Below, one piece after another: positions 50,978-59,724 of a stretch of 64,000 nucleotides of DNA. The notes under the pieces are model-generated. The model was not told where the DNA came from. It saw only the letters and a list, made by a program, of their open reading frames with translations, and did no database searches. Both the position numbers and the translations under genes were made by a program. The stretch comes from Accumulibacter sp031732795 (lineage in GTDB: Bacteria; Pseudomonadota; Gammaproteobacteria; Burkholderiales; Rhodocyclaceae), in assembly GCA_031732795.1 (NCBI GenBank), contig JAVMKC010000031.1, positions 1 through 64,000 of the forward strand, read 5' to 3'. Numbering within the stretch: the first letter of the stretch is position 1; each line of letters begins with the position of its first letter.

Positions 50978-51187
50978 TCAGGCCAGAACGCTCGGTTCGA
51001 GCAGATGCTCGAGTTGTGCGATACGGTCTTTGAGCAGCAGCTTGCGTTTCTTCAGCCGACGGATCAGCAGATCGTCGGCGGGCGGACTGATCGCCAAGTG
51101 TTCAATCACCAGATCGAGGTCGCGATGCTCGACCTGCAATTCGCTCAACGTGGTACGGGTTTCTTCGATCTGATCGTCGGTCATCAT
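50978..51187 (-). CDS. YdcH family (DUF465) small protein
   Basis: 69 residues from ATGATG at 51187/51184 with GGAAAGTGG upstream; a longer open frame to 51385 does not fit the family. Two helices of a coiled coil: TRTTLSELQVEHRDLDLVIEHLAI and DLLIRRLKKRKLLLKDRIAQLEHLL, where RLKKRKLxLKDRI is the hallmark of the YdcH family. A small cytoplasmic protein of unknown function. The hydrolase gene follows on the same strand. Confidence 0.85.
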   Translation of the reverse strand: MMTDDQIEETRTTLSELQVEHRDLDLVIEHLAISPPADDLLIRRLKKRKLLLKDRIAQLEHLLEPSVLA

Positions 51188-51623
51188 GGTTGGCCACTTT
51201 CCGAGGAATGAATTCGCCAGCTTGACGGACCCTGTCCGGTGCATCAGCCAAGAGGCCAGGAACGACTGGCGGCCAAGCGCGACGGGTCCGGGAGCTATGG
51301 TAGGCGCGGGGCCGATAAAAAACAACGGCCACGTGCTGATCTTCCGGCCTCCGGTCTCCGTGAGCAGAGACAGGGTGGTTTTCACGCGGTGGCGATGAAC
51401 ACGCGTTCGGCTGGTGGCGGGGTATCGACGGGGAGCGCACAGGCAAACGCCAGTGATGATCCGCTTGCCACCGCGGTTGGTGCCGGGGCTGTGTTCGTCG
51501 GAATCAATCCGCGAATACGGACAATAATCGCGTTCGGATTGCCAGGGACTTGCGGCGTGACGTGCTTTTGCGAATAGAATAGGGGGTCACAAGATAATCG
51601 TGGATAGCTGTGGGAGGAGGCAG
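51188..51623. other. Intergenic region between divergent small genes
   Basis: About 435 bp. Frames in it (for example plus 51239-51577) have no recognisable domain. Divergent promoters for the YdcH gene and the 106-residue protein are expected; I see no clear operator. Confidence 0.35.
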
Positions 51624-51944
51624 ATGGTTTATCACATAATTGTTGCGTTCGCCCGCCAACGGCAATACGAGTTCAAATTTTCCCCTCCGGACTTGCGGGA
51701 CGGATCGGTCGAAGAGGCGCGTCGCTGGTTCGACAAGGAATTCGCCGATCTCGAATGCGAGCCGAGCAACCCGATGGGCAAGGTATTGATCATCGACAAG
51801 ATTCTGAATGTCGCCCGCTATGGCGGCGAGCAGCGTTTCATCGACCGGAAGGATTGGGCGATGAACTTTGCCCGCTACACGGCGCTTGCCTTGGGCCGTG
51901 ACACCATTCGCGTCGATGTCGGCGCGTTCAATATCGGTTATTGA
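51624..51944 (+). CDS. Conserved-looking hypothetical protein, 106 residues
   Basis: Starts at the ATG at 51624, which has an excellent GGAGGAGG Shine-Dalgarno; an upstream frame to 51600 is less likely. Sequence features: YHIIVAFARQRQYEFKFSPPDL, EEARRWFDKEFADLECEPSNPMGKVLIIDKILNVARYGG and FARYTALALGRDTIRVDVG. Soluble alpha/beta-like, no motif I can assign. It ends in a strong terminator and is a monocistronic gene. I recall similar proteins in Rhodocyclales but no function. Confidence 0.75.
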   Translation: MVYHIIVAFARQRQYEFKFSPPDLRDGSVEEARRWFDKEFADLECEPSNPMGKVLIIDKILNVARYGGEQRFIDRKDWAMNFARYTALALGRDTIRVDVGAFNIGY

Positions 51945-51964
51945 GCCTCTGCCCGATACTGAGC

Positions 51965-51994
51965 CGGCGCGGGATTTCCCGCGCCGTTTCTTTT
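51965..51994 (+). terminator. Rho-independent terminator upstream of greB
   Basis: CGGCGCGGGA and TCCCGCGCCG form a perfect GC-rich stem with a very small loop, followed by GTTTCTTTT. It ends the 106-residue gene 20 bp downstream of its stop and lies just before the greB start. Confidence 0.8.
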
Positions 51995-52007
51995 GCGACC
52001 GACGAGA

Positions 52008-52607
52008 ATGAAGATGACCCCGAGACCTGAGTCAAGCGGCGATGCCTCCCGTCTGGACGGGGTGGACGAGGTGGACGAGGGCGACGATGCGTCCGGCGGC
52101 GCGCCCTCGCTGCCTTCCGGAACGCGCAACTATCTCACTCCCCACGGCTATGCCAGGCTGCGCGACGAACTCGAGCAACTGGTGCGCGTCGAGCGGCCGC
52201 AGGTGGTCAGCGTCGTGCAATGGGCGGCATCGAATGGCGACCGTTCGGAAAATGCGGATTACCTGTACGGCAAGCGTCGGCTGCGCGAGATCGATCGGCG
52301 AATCCGCTTCCTCAGCAAACGGGTCGAATCGGCTGAAGTGGTTGATCCGGCGGCACGGCGCGAGAATCTGGACCAGGTTTTTTTTGGCGCGACGGTGACG
52401 CTGTGCGATGAGGAGGGTCAGGAACGGACCTATCAGATCGTCGGCGTCGATGAAACCGATTTCGCCCGTGGGCGAATCAGTTGGGTTTCCCCGTTGGCGC
52501 GCGCGCTGCTCAAGGCGAGGGAAGGCGATACGGTCCGTTTTCAGAGTCCTGCCGGCTGGCGGGAGGTGGAGGTGGCGACCGTCGTCTATCAGGCGATCGA
52601 AGATTGA
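52008..52607 (+). CDS. greB: Transcription elongation factor GreB
   Basis: 199 residues from the ATG at 52008 (Met at 52014 or TTG at 51993 are alternatives). After a ~35-residue acidic extension comes the GreB coiled coil: NYLTPHGYARLRDELEQL, AASNGDRSENADYLYGKRRLREIDRRIRFLSKR (the tip acidic residues that enter the polymerase secondary channel), then the C-terminal domain ending VSPLARALLKAREGDTVRFQSPAG. It rescues backtracked RNA polymerase. The Asp/Glu/Gly-rich N-terminal extension is unusual. Confidence 0.93.
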   Translation: MKMTPRPESSGDASRLDGVDEVDEGDDASGGAPSLPSGTRNYLTPHGYARLRDELEQLVRVERPQVVSVVQWAASNGDRSENADYLYGKRRLREIDRRIRFLSKRVESAEVVDPAARRENLDQVFFGATVTLCDEEGQERTYQIVGVDETDFARGRISWVSPLARALLKAREGDTVRFQSPAGWREVEVATVVYQAIED

Positions 52608-52609
52608 GC

Positions 52610-52706
52610 AGTGGGGAAAAAAATTGTCACCAGCCGGCCAGGATGCCAGGCACGAGTGAGTGAGCAACGCCGCAGATGTGCTGCGGAGTAGATTTATTCA
52701 CCACCG
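52610..52706. repeat. Dispersed element with inverted ends, copy B
   Basis: Directly after greB lies a second copy of the element found at 2145-2279. It shares GCAACGCCGCAGAT and AGTAGATTTATTCAC with copy A in the same orientation and has A-rich, G-rich left and TTTATTCACCACC right ends that are weakly inverted. It is about 40 bp shorter, missing the middle. Same caveats: function and exact borders unknown. Confidence 0.55.
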
Positions 52707-52731
52707 CTGAGCGGCCGTTTAAGCGCGGGGA

Positions 52732-52761
52732 CTTGAAAAACGTCGTTTCGATCCTCACCTG
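52732..52761 (+). promoter_or_regulatory. Possible heat-shock (sigma-32) promoter of htpG
   Basis: CTTGAAA at 52732-52738 matches the sigma-32 -35 element perfectly. The -10 region 15 bp further on (CTCACCTG) is a poor match to CCCCATNT. The position, about 80 bp before the htpG ATG, and the heat-shock nature of HtpG make it plausible but unproven. Confidence 0.28.
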
Positions 52762-52840
52762 CGGGACCATCGCCCGGAGGCGAGGCCAGATATTGAATTT
52801 TTTCATCATCATTACCATCAACTTTTCAACGGAGTAGGGC

Positions 52841-54760
52841 ATGGGTGCGGACAAGGAAACTCTTGGTTTTCAGGCGGAAGTCAAACAGCTGCTGAGCCTG
52901 ATGATTCATTCGCTGTACAGCAACAAGGAGATTTTTCTCCGCGAATTGATTTCGAACGCCTCCGACGCCTGTGATCGGCTGCGTTTCGAAGCGCTGAACA
53001 ACGGCAGCCTGTACGGCGACGACAGTGAATTGAAGATCCGGGTTTCCTTCGACAAGGAGGCGCGGACGTTGACGGTGGCCGACAATGGCATCGGTCTGTC
53101 GCGGGACGAAGCGGTGCAGCATCTGGGAACGATCGCCAAATCCGGCACCCGCGAGTTCTTTTCCGCGCTGACCGGCGACCAGGCCAAGGACGCGCATTTG
53201 ATCGGTCAATTCGGCGTCGGTTTCTATTCCTCGTACATCGTCGCCGACAAGGTGACGGTCGTTTCCCGGCGTGCCGGCCTCGACGCCAGTCAAGGCGTGC
53301 GTTGGGAGTCGGCCGGTGAGGGCGATTTCACCGTCGAGATGGTCGACCGCCCGCAGCGCGGCACCGAAGTGACGCTGCATCTGCGCGAAGGCGAGGACGA
53401 ATTCCTCTCGAACTGGAAACTGCGGCAGATCATCGTCAAGTATTCCGATCACATCACGTTGCCGATCGTGATGAAACAGGAAAAATGGGATGAGGAGAAG
53501 AAGGCGCAAGTGCTCACCGACGAGGACGAGACCGTCAACCAGGCCTCGGCGCTGTGGACCCGTCCGAAGTCCGAAATCAGCGACGACCAATACGCCGAGT
53601 TCTACAAGCATGTAGCGCACGATTTCGAGGCGCCGCTGGCGCACGTGCATTCCCGTGTCGAAGGCAAGCAGGAATACACTCAGTTGCTCTACATCCCGTC
53701 GCGGGCGCCTTTCGACCTCTTTGAACGCACCGCCCGCCATGGAGTCAAGCTTTACGTACGGCGGGTGTTCATCATGGACGATGCCGAGCAGTTGATGCCG
53801 ATTTACCTGCGTTTCGTGCGTGGCGTCGTCGATTCCAACGATCTGCCGTTGAACGTTTCCCGCGAGATCCTGCAGCAATCGCGCGATATCGAAGCCATTC
53901 GCGGCGGCTGTGTGAAGAAAGTGCTGGGGATGCTCGAAGGGCTGGCCGACAGCGAGGAGGCGAGCGAGAAGGAAAAATTCACCAAATTCTGGAAAGAGTT
54001 CGGCCGTGTGCTCAAGGAAGGCGTTGGCGAGGATTTTGCCAACAAGGAGCGCATTGCCAAACTGTTGCGTTTCGCCTCCACGCATGCCGATACCGCTGAC
54101 GAGACCGTTGCCCTGGCCGATTACGTGTCACGGATGAAAGAAGGACAGGAAAAAATCTACTACGTCACCGCTGAGACCTTCACCGCGGCCAAAAACAGCC
54201 CGCATCTGGAGATTTTCCGCAAAAAGGGTATCGAAGTGCTGCTGCTCTCCGATCGGGTGGACGAATGGGTGACCGGCCACCTGACCGAATTCGACGGCAA
54301 GTCGTTGCAGTCGGTGGCCAAAGGTGGCCTCGATCTCGGTAAGCTCGAGGACGTTGCCGAGAAAGAAGAAGCGGAAAAAGCGGCCGACGAGTACAAGGAT
54401 CTGCTCGAAAAAATCAAGACGACGCTCGGTGAGCGCATCAAGGACGTGCGCGTCAGTCACCGCTTGACCGATTCTCCCTCATGCCTGATCGCCGATGAGT
54501 ACGATCTCGGCGGCAATCTGCAGCGGATTCTGAAGGCGGCTGGTCAGCAAGCGCCGGTGAGTAAGCCGATTCTGGAAATCAACCCCCGTCATCCGGCGGT
54601 GCAACGCTTGAAATACGAAGAAACGCGCTTCGACGATTGGGCGAACCTGTTATTCGAGCAGGCGATGCTCGCCGAAGGCGGCGCACTCGATGATCCGGCT
54701 GGTTTTGTCAAACGGATCAATGATCTGATGCTGGCGTTGTCGCTTGGCGGCGGCCATTGA
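52841..54760 (+). CDS. htpG: Molecular chaperone HtpG (Hsp90)
   Basis: 639 residues, GGAG 8-9 bp before the ATG. GHKL ATPase N-domain: FQAEVKQLLSLMIHSLYSNKEIFLRELISNASDACDRLR, VADNGIGLSRDEAV, IGQFGVGFYSSYIVAD. Middle domain: RAPFDLF, KLYVRRVFIMDD, FVRGVVDSNDLPLNVSREILQ (catalytic Arg loop). C-terminal dimerisation domain follows. ATP-driven chaperone in the cytoplasm. The stop overlaps the next gene's start by one base. Normal length. Confidence 0.97.
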   Translation: MGADKETLGFQAEVKQLLSLMIHSLYSNKEIFLRELISNASDACDRLRFEALNNGSLYGDDSELKIRVSFDKEARTLTVADNGIGLSRDEAVQHLGTIAKSGTREFFSALTGDQAKDAHLIGQFGVGFYSSYIVADKVTVVSRRAGLDASQGVRWESAGEGDFTVEMVDRPQRGTEVTLHLREGEDEFLSNWKLRQIIVKYSDHITLPIVMKQEKWDEEKKAQVLTDEDETVNQASALWTRPKSEISDDQYAEFYKHVAHDFEAPLAHVHSRVEGKQEYTQLLYIPSRAPFDLFERTARHGVKLYVRRVFIMDDAEQLMPIYLRFVRGVVDSNDLPLNVSREILQQSRDIEAIRGGCVKKVLGMLEGLADSEEASEKEKFTKFWKEFGRVLKEGVGEDFANKERIAKLLRFASTHADTADETVALADYVSRMKEGQEKIYYVTAETFTAAKNSPHLEIFRKKGIEVLLLSDRVDEWVTGHLTEFDGKSLQSVAKGGLDLGKLEDVAEKEEAEKAADEYKDLLEKIKTTLGERIKDVRVSHRLTDSPSCLIADEYDLGGNLQRILKAAGQQAPVSKPILEINPRHPAVQRLKYEETRFDDWANLLFEQAMLAEGGALDDPAGFVKRINDLMLALSLGGGH

Positions 54761-55308
54761 TGGATCACGGCGGCGGATCGCCCGTGCTGCCTTTATTGCA
54801 CGGTCTGCCGCCGATTCTTGATGCCGGCGTCCGGCTGCTGATTCTCGGCAGCTTTCCGTCGCCGGCCTCATTGGCTGCTCAACAGTATTACGGACATCGC
54901 CAGAACCAATTCTGGCGCTTGCTCGGAGCGGTGCTCGACCAACCTTTGCCGACGATGTGCTACGCCGACCGACAGGCGACACTGCTCCGGCACGGTATTG
55001 GCGTCTGGGACGTCTATCGCACCTGCCGGCGGCAAGGCGCTCTCGACTCGGCGATCGAAGCGGCGCAGGTCAATGATTTTTCCTGTTTGCGCCAGCATGC
55101 GCCCGGGCTGCGGCGCATTTGCTTCAATGGCCAGACGGCCGGCAAGCTTGCCGCCTGGTTTGCCCAGGAGGGTTACGAAACAGCGGTCCTGCCGTCGAGC
55201 AGTCCGGCGTACACCTTGGCTTTTGCCGACAAACTGGCTGCTTGGCGCGCTGCGGGGCTGGATTCGTACGTGGCCGGCGAGCGGGAGCGTGCTCCGTCGG
55301 GCGAGTGA
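54760..55308 (+). CDS. DNA-deoxyinosine glycosylase (uracil-DNA glycosylase superfamily)
   Basis: 182 residues from the ATG at 54760, overlapping the htpG stop (TGATG). UDG-fold motif A: RLLILGSFPSPASLAAQQYYGHRQNQFWRLLG, motif VWDVYRTCRRQGALDSAI, and the second loop LPSSSPAYT. This matches the hypoxanthine-DNA glycosylase family (UDG family 6), which removes deaminated adenine (and some uracil) from DNA. Translation coupling to a chaperone gene is unusual but may be incidental. Ser/Thr-rich end and a low-complexity last 15 residues. Confidence 0.85.
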   Translation: MDHGGGSPVLPLLHGLPPILDAGVRLLILGSFPSPASLAAQQYYGHRQNQFWRLLGAVLDQPLPTMCYADRQATLLRHGIGVWDVYRTCRRQGALDSAIEAAQVNDFSCLRQHAPGLRRICFNGQTAGKLAAWFAQEGYETAVLPSSSPAYTLAFADKLAAWRAAGLDSYVAGERERAPSGE

Positions 55309-55558
55309 CGGATGAGGGCGGTTTTTCCCGGTGGATTTCCAGATCAGGGTCGGAGAGTGCGCAAGAGTGACGACAGCGCATGACCGCGGAAGGGCCGAAC
55401 GCACCGCTTGGCAACGGGTGAACAACGCTCATCATGGAGCCCTGCCGTTTTCCGACGACCAATGCCGGGGTGGTGTCTCGGTTTTTCCGTCTGGCCGATT
55501 GAGGCATTCGAACGGACTTCGGTATAGTCTTAATTAACCCTCTCCCTGGAATCTGTCC

Positions 55559-57352
55559 ATGCCTCTGCACGCGGTCGACCATCTTCCCGATCACCGCCTG
55601 ACCCTCGGCGAAATTCTCAACTGGCTGGTCGAAGACGAGTTGATCAATAAACCCGAGGCCGACGCTCTGTTGAAGGAAAGCCGTCTGCAACGGCACAACG
55701 TGCACCCCTTGGTGATCGTTGCCGATCAGAAGTGGAAAACGGCGCATGAGCCGCATCGCTCGCTGACACTCGATGATCTCGGCGAATGGCTGGCAGAGAA
55801 AATCGGTCTCGATTACTACCATATCGATCCGCTCAAAGTCGATTTCACCGCGGTCACCGAAGTGATGTCCAGCGCTTACGCGACGCGTTTCGGGATTCTG
55901 CCGATCCAGGTGACGACCCGCGAGGTGGTGGTCGCCACCACGCAGCCTTTCCTGCGCGACTGGGAAAAGGAAATCCGGTCGATCGCCAAAAAGGATATTC
56001 GCCGGGTGATGGCCAACCCGGTGGACGTCGCCCGTTATCTGATCGAGTTCTACAATCTGGCCCGTTCGGTGAAGCGGGCGGCGCAACTCGGCGGACCCGC
56101 CGGCAATCTGTCATCGTTCGAACAACTGGTCGAACTCGGCCGGACCAACCGGCAGTTCGACGCCAATGACCAACACATCGTCAATATCGTCGACTGGTTG
56201 TGGCAATACGCTTTCGAGCAGCGGGCGAGCGACATCCATATCGAACCGCGCCGTGAAATCGGTATCGTCCGCTTCCGGATCGACGGCGTGCTGCATCAGG
56301 TTTACCAGATTCCGATGAGCGTCATGGCGGCGATGGTCAATCGGGTGAAAATCCTTGGTCGGATGGATGTGGTCGAAAAGCGTCGTCCGCAGGATGGCCG
56401 GATCAAGACCCGCACGGCCGATGGTTTGGAAGCTGAATTGCGTTTGTCGACGCTGCCGACCGCGTTCGGCGAAAAGCTGGTGATGCGCATATTCGATCCG
56501 GATGTGCTGGTGCGTGGTTTTGCCGACCTGGGGTTCACCGACGACGATCAGGCGCGCTGGAATGCGATGACCGAGCGGCCGAACGGCATCATTCTGGTTA
56601 CCGGGCCGACCGGCTCCGGCAAGACGACGACGCTGTATTCGACGCTCAAGCAATTGGCGACGCCGTCGGTCAACGTCTGCACCATCGAAGACCCGATCGA
56701 AATGGTCGAGCCGGCGTTCAACCAGATGCAAGTGCAGAACGTCATCGATCTCGGTTTTGCCCAGGGGGTGCGCGCCCTGATGCGTCAAGACCCGGACATC
56801 ATCATGATCGGCGAGATTCGTGACCTGGAAACCGCCGAAGTCGCCATCCAGGCGGCGTTGACAGGCCATCTGGTGCTGTCGACGCTGCATACCAACGACG
56901 CGCCGGCGGCGGTTACGCGGCTGCTCGATCTGGGAATTCCATCGTACCTTCTGAGCGCTACCGTGCTCGGCGTGATGGCCCAGCGCCTGGTGCGCATTCT
57001 CTGCCCACAGTGCAAACAGGTTCATGCCGCCAGCTCGATCGATGAAACGATGTGGGATCAACTGGTCGCCCCCTGGAAAGCGAACCGCCCCTCCCGTTTT
57101 TACCGACCCGTCGGCTGCCTCGATTGCCGGATGACCGGCTATCTGGGGCGGGTTGGGCTGTATGAAATCCTCTCGCTGTCGCCGGATGTCAAGCAAGCGA
57201 TCAGCGACAATCGCGAAATCGCCAAGATTCGCGATCTGGCTTTCCGTGAGGGGATGAAGCCGCTGCGCATTTCCGGAGCGATGAAAGTCGCCGCCGGACT
57301 GACCACACTCTCGGAAGTGTTCAAGGTGGCGCCGCCGGTCGAACATGCGTGA
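55559..57352 (+). CDS. GspE/PilB-family secretion or pilus ATPase
   Basis: 597 residues. N-terminal T2SSE_N-like domain (1-160), then the ATPase core: ASDIHIEPR, Walker A GPTGSGKTTTLYST, Asp box IEDPIE, Walker B DPDIIMIGEIRDLETAE, His box ALTGHLVLSTLHTNDA, and a zinc site made by CPQC and CLDC near 470-520. Such ATPases power type II secretion or type IV pilus assembly. No gsp/pil gene is adjacent; it is an isolated gene that probably serves machinery encoded elsewhere. Distinguishing GspE from PilB by sequence alone is unsafe. Confidence 0.9.
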   Translation: MPLHAVDHLPDHRLTLGEILNWLVEDELINKPEADALLKESRLQRHNVHPLVIVADQKWKTAHEPHRSLTLDDLGEWLAEKIGLDYYHIDPLKVDFTAVTEVMSSAYATRFGILPIQVTTREVVVATTQPFLRDWEKEIRSIAKKDIRRVMANPVDVARYLIEFYNLARSVKRAAQLGGPAGNLSSFEQLVELGRTNRQFDANDQHIVNIVDWLWQYAFEQRASDIHIEPRREIGIVRFRIDGVLHQVYQIPMSVMAAMVNRVKILGRMDVVEKRRPQDGRIKTRTADGLEAELRLSTLPTAFGEKLVMRIFDPDVLVRGFADLGFTDDDQARWNAMTERPNGIILVTGPTGSGKTTTLYSTLKQLATPSVNVCTIEDPIEMVEPAFNQMQVQNVIDLGFAQGVRALMRQDPDIIMIGEIRDLETAEVAIQAALTGHLVLSTLHTNDAPAAVTRLLDLGIPSYLLSATVLGVMAQRLVRILCPQCKQVHAASSIDETMWDQLVAPWKANRPSRFYRPVGCLDCRMTGYLGRVGLYEILSLSPDVKQAISDNREIAKIRDLAFREGMKPLRISGAMKVAAGLTTLSEVFKVAPPVEHA

Positions 57353-57517
57353 GAGCCACCGGGACGGTTGATGACCGTTCCGGCTGGCGTGAATGCCGAG
57401 TTTTCCAGGTTGGCGAGCGGCGTTTTCCGCCGACTGGAGCCCATGCGCCCCACTTCTTTTGGCCGGTCGGCGCTAAGATATCGCGCTTTGCGCCGACTGC
57501 CGGTCTCCGTATAACCA

Positions 57518-59056
57518 ATGAATCTGCTGAAAACTTTGGCCACCGTCAGTGGCATGACCCTGCTGTCGCGCATTCTGGGTTTTGTCCGCGACTTCGTGAT
57601 TGCCAACGCCTTCGGTGCCGGTCAGGTGACCGACGCTTTTTTCGTGGCCTTCAAACTGCCCAATCTGTTGCGCCGCCTGTTTGCCGAAGGCGCTTTTTCG
57701 CAGGCTTTCGTACCGGTGCTCGGCGAGTACAAGAACCGCCGCAGTGGCGAAGAGACCCGGCAACTGGTCGACCGGGTGGCCACCTTGCTGTTCCTGGTCG
57801 TCAGCTTGGTTACCCTGCTCGGCATGCTGGCTGCTCCGGCGCTGGTTTACCTCTCCGCGCCGGGGTTCGCCGCCGACCCGGACAAATTCACGCTGACGGT
57901 GACCCTCACCCGACTGACGTTTCCGTACATTCTGTTCATGGCCATGGTTGCCTTGGCCGGCGGGATCCTCAACACCTGGAGCCGTTTCGCCGTTCCCGCC
58001 TTCACGCCGGTATTGCTCAACGTGAGCATGATCGGTATGGCGCTCATCGCGGCACCCTATTTCGATCCACCGATCGTTGCCCTCGGCTGGGCGGTGTTTT
58101 TCGGCGGTGCGGCGCAACTGGCGCTGCAGTTCCCTTCGCTGGCGCGCATCGGCATGCTGCCCCGTATTTCGCTGACTTTTCGCGATCCGGGCGTAAAGCG
58201 TATTTTTCGGCTGATGGCACCGGCCGTACTGGGTGTTTCGGTGGCCCAGGTCAGCCTGTTGCTGAATACCATTTTCGCGTCGTTTCTTGCGAGTGGCAGT
58301 GTGTCCTGGCTGTACTACGCCGATCGGCTGATGGAATTTCCGGCCGGTTTGCTCGGCGCAGCCCTGGGAACGATCCTCTTGCCGTCGTTGGCCAAATATC
58401 ACGCGTCGGACAACCTTCTCGAATACTCTCGGCTGCTGGATTGGGGATTGCGTCTGACCTTCCTGCTGGCCGCGCCGGCGGCGTTGGCTCTTGGCCTGTT
58501 GGCGGTGCCACTGATCACCACCTTGTTTCACCATGGCGCTTTCGATACCCATGATGTCTGGATGACCCGTAACGCCTTGGTCGCGTACAGTGTCGGTTTG
58601 CTTGGCCTGATTCTGGTCAAGGTGCTGGCACCGGGATTCTACGCCCGGCAGAACATCCGCACGCCGGTCAAGATCGCCATACAGACCCTGCTGGTGACCC
58701 AGTTGCTGAATCTGCTGTTCATTCGCTGGTTTGACCATGCCGGTCTGGCGCTGGCGATCGGTCTGGCGGCCAGCCTGAACGCCGCACTGCTCTATCGGGG
58801 GCTGCGACGGCTGGGAATCTATGCGCCGCAGCCCGGTTGGTGGATGTTCTATGGAAAACTGGCGTTGGCGTTGGCGGCAATGGCGTTGGCGTTGTGGTGG
58901 GCTACCGGAGAGACGGCTCACTGGCTGGCCTGGCGAACGACTGAACGTTTATGGCACCTTTCCGGGGTGATTGCCTTCGGTGCGGGAGTCTATTTCGCTA
59001 CACTATGGCTTGCCGGGTTTCGCCTCCGCGATTTCAAACGCCGAGCAGCCGATTAA
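57518..59056 (+). CDS. murJ: Lipid II flippase MurJ (MviN)
   Basis: 512 residues with about 14 membrane segments. Opens MNLLKTLATVSGMTLLSRILGFVRDFVIANAFGAG and shows DAFFVAFKLPNLLRRLFAEGAFSQAFVPVL, the family signature near the first helices. MurJ flips the peptidoglycan precursor lipid II across the inner membrane. In many betaproteobacteria murJ lies beside rpsT, but not here; a 165-bp gap separates it from the ATPase gene and the PEBP gene follows after 20 bp. Confidence 0.97.
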   Translation: MNLLKTLATVSGMTLLSRILGFVRDFVIANAFGAGQVTDAFFVAFKLPNLLRRLFAEGAFSQAFVPVLGEYKNRRSGEETRQLVDRVATLLFLVVSLVTLLGMLAAPALVYLSAPGFAADPDKFTLTVTLTRLTFPYILFMAMVALAGGILNTWSRFAVPAFTPVLLNVSMIGMALIAAPYFDPPIVALGWAVFFGGAAQLALQFPSLARIGMLPRISLTFRDPGVKRIFRLMAPAVLGVSVAQVSLLLNTIFASFLASGSVSWLYYADRLMEFPAGLLGAALGTILLPSLAKYHASDNLLEYSRLLDWGLRLTFLLAAPAALALGLLAVPLITTLFHHGAFDTHDVWMTRNALVAYSVGLLGLILVKVLAPGFYARQNIRTPVKIAIQTLLVTQLLNLLFIRWFDHAGLALAIGLAASLNAALLYRGLRRLGIYAPQPGWWMFYGKLALALAAMALALWWATGETAHWLAWRTTERLWHLSGVIAFGAGVYFATLWLAGFRLRDFKRRAAD

Positions 59057-59076
59057 TTTACTGGGAGAATTGAACG

Positions 59077-59703
59077 ATGATCTTGACGAGCCGCAGTATC
59101 CAGGATGGACAGCGTATTTCCGGCGACTTTGCTTTCTGCATTCCTGATGCTGAACACCATGTCTGCCTGGGTAAAAACCGTAATCCGCATCTGGCTTGGC
59201 GGGATGCGCCCGCCGGAACGCGTTCTTTCGCGGTCATCTGTCACGATCCGGATGTGCCCAGTCAAGGTGACGACGTCAACCAGGAGGGCCGCAGCGTGCC
59301 GGCATCGTTGCCGCGGGTCGATTTCTTTCACTGGGTGCTGATCGACTTGCCAGCCACGCTGACCGAGATCCAGGAAGGCGAGTTTTCCGACGACGTGACG
59401 CCGCGCGGCAAAGCCGGACCGCATGCCTTGCATGACGCCCGCCAGGGGATCAACGATTACACCGGCTGGTTCGCCGGCGATAACGACATGCGTGGCGATT
59501 ACTACGGGTATGACGGACCGTGTCCGCCGTGGAACGACGAAATCATCCACCACTACGTATTCACCGTTTATGCGCTCGATATCGACAGTTTGCCGGTCAG
59601 CGGAAAGTTGACCGGGCAAGCGGTCAGAGCGGCAATCGAAGGTCATGTTCTTGCCGAAGCCCGTCTGACCGGCTTGTATTCGCTCAATCCAGCCGTTATC
59701 TAA
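59077..59703 (+). CDS. YbhB/YbcL family PEBP-like protein
   Basis: 208 residues. PEBP (Raf kinase inhibitor-like) fold: GKNRNPHLAWRDAPAGTRSFAVICHDPDVPS (DPD ligand-binding loop), FFHWVLIDLPA, and DYYGYDGPCPPWNDEIIHHYVFTVYALD (the GYxGPxPPxxxxHHY motif). Longer than the usual ~155 residues because of inserts around 60-85 and 110-145. Bacterial members are soluble, of unknown ligand. It sits between murJ and rlmD, 20-21 bp from each. Confidence 0.9.
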   Translation: MILTSRSIQDGQRISGDFAFCIPDAEHHVCLGKNRNPHLAWRDAPAGTRSFAVICHDPDVPSQGDDVNQEGRSVPASLPRVDFFHWVLIDLPATLTEIQEGEFSDDVTPRGKAGPHALHDARQGINDYTGWFAGDNDMRGDYYGYDGPCPPWNDEIIHHYVFTVYALDIDSLPVSGKLTGQAVRAAIEGHVLAEARLTGLYSLNPAVI

Positions 59704-59724
59704 GTCGCTGTTTCCCCGCCGCGC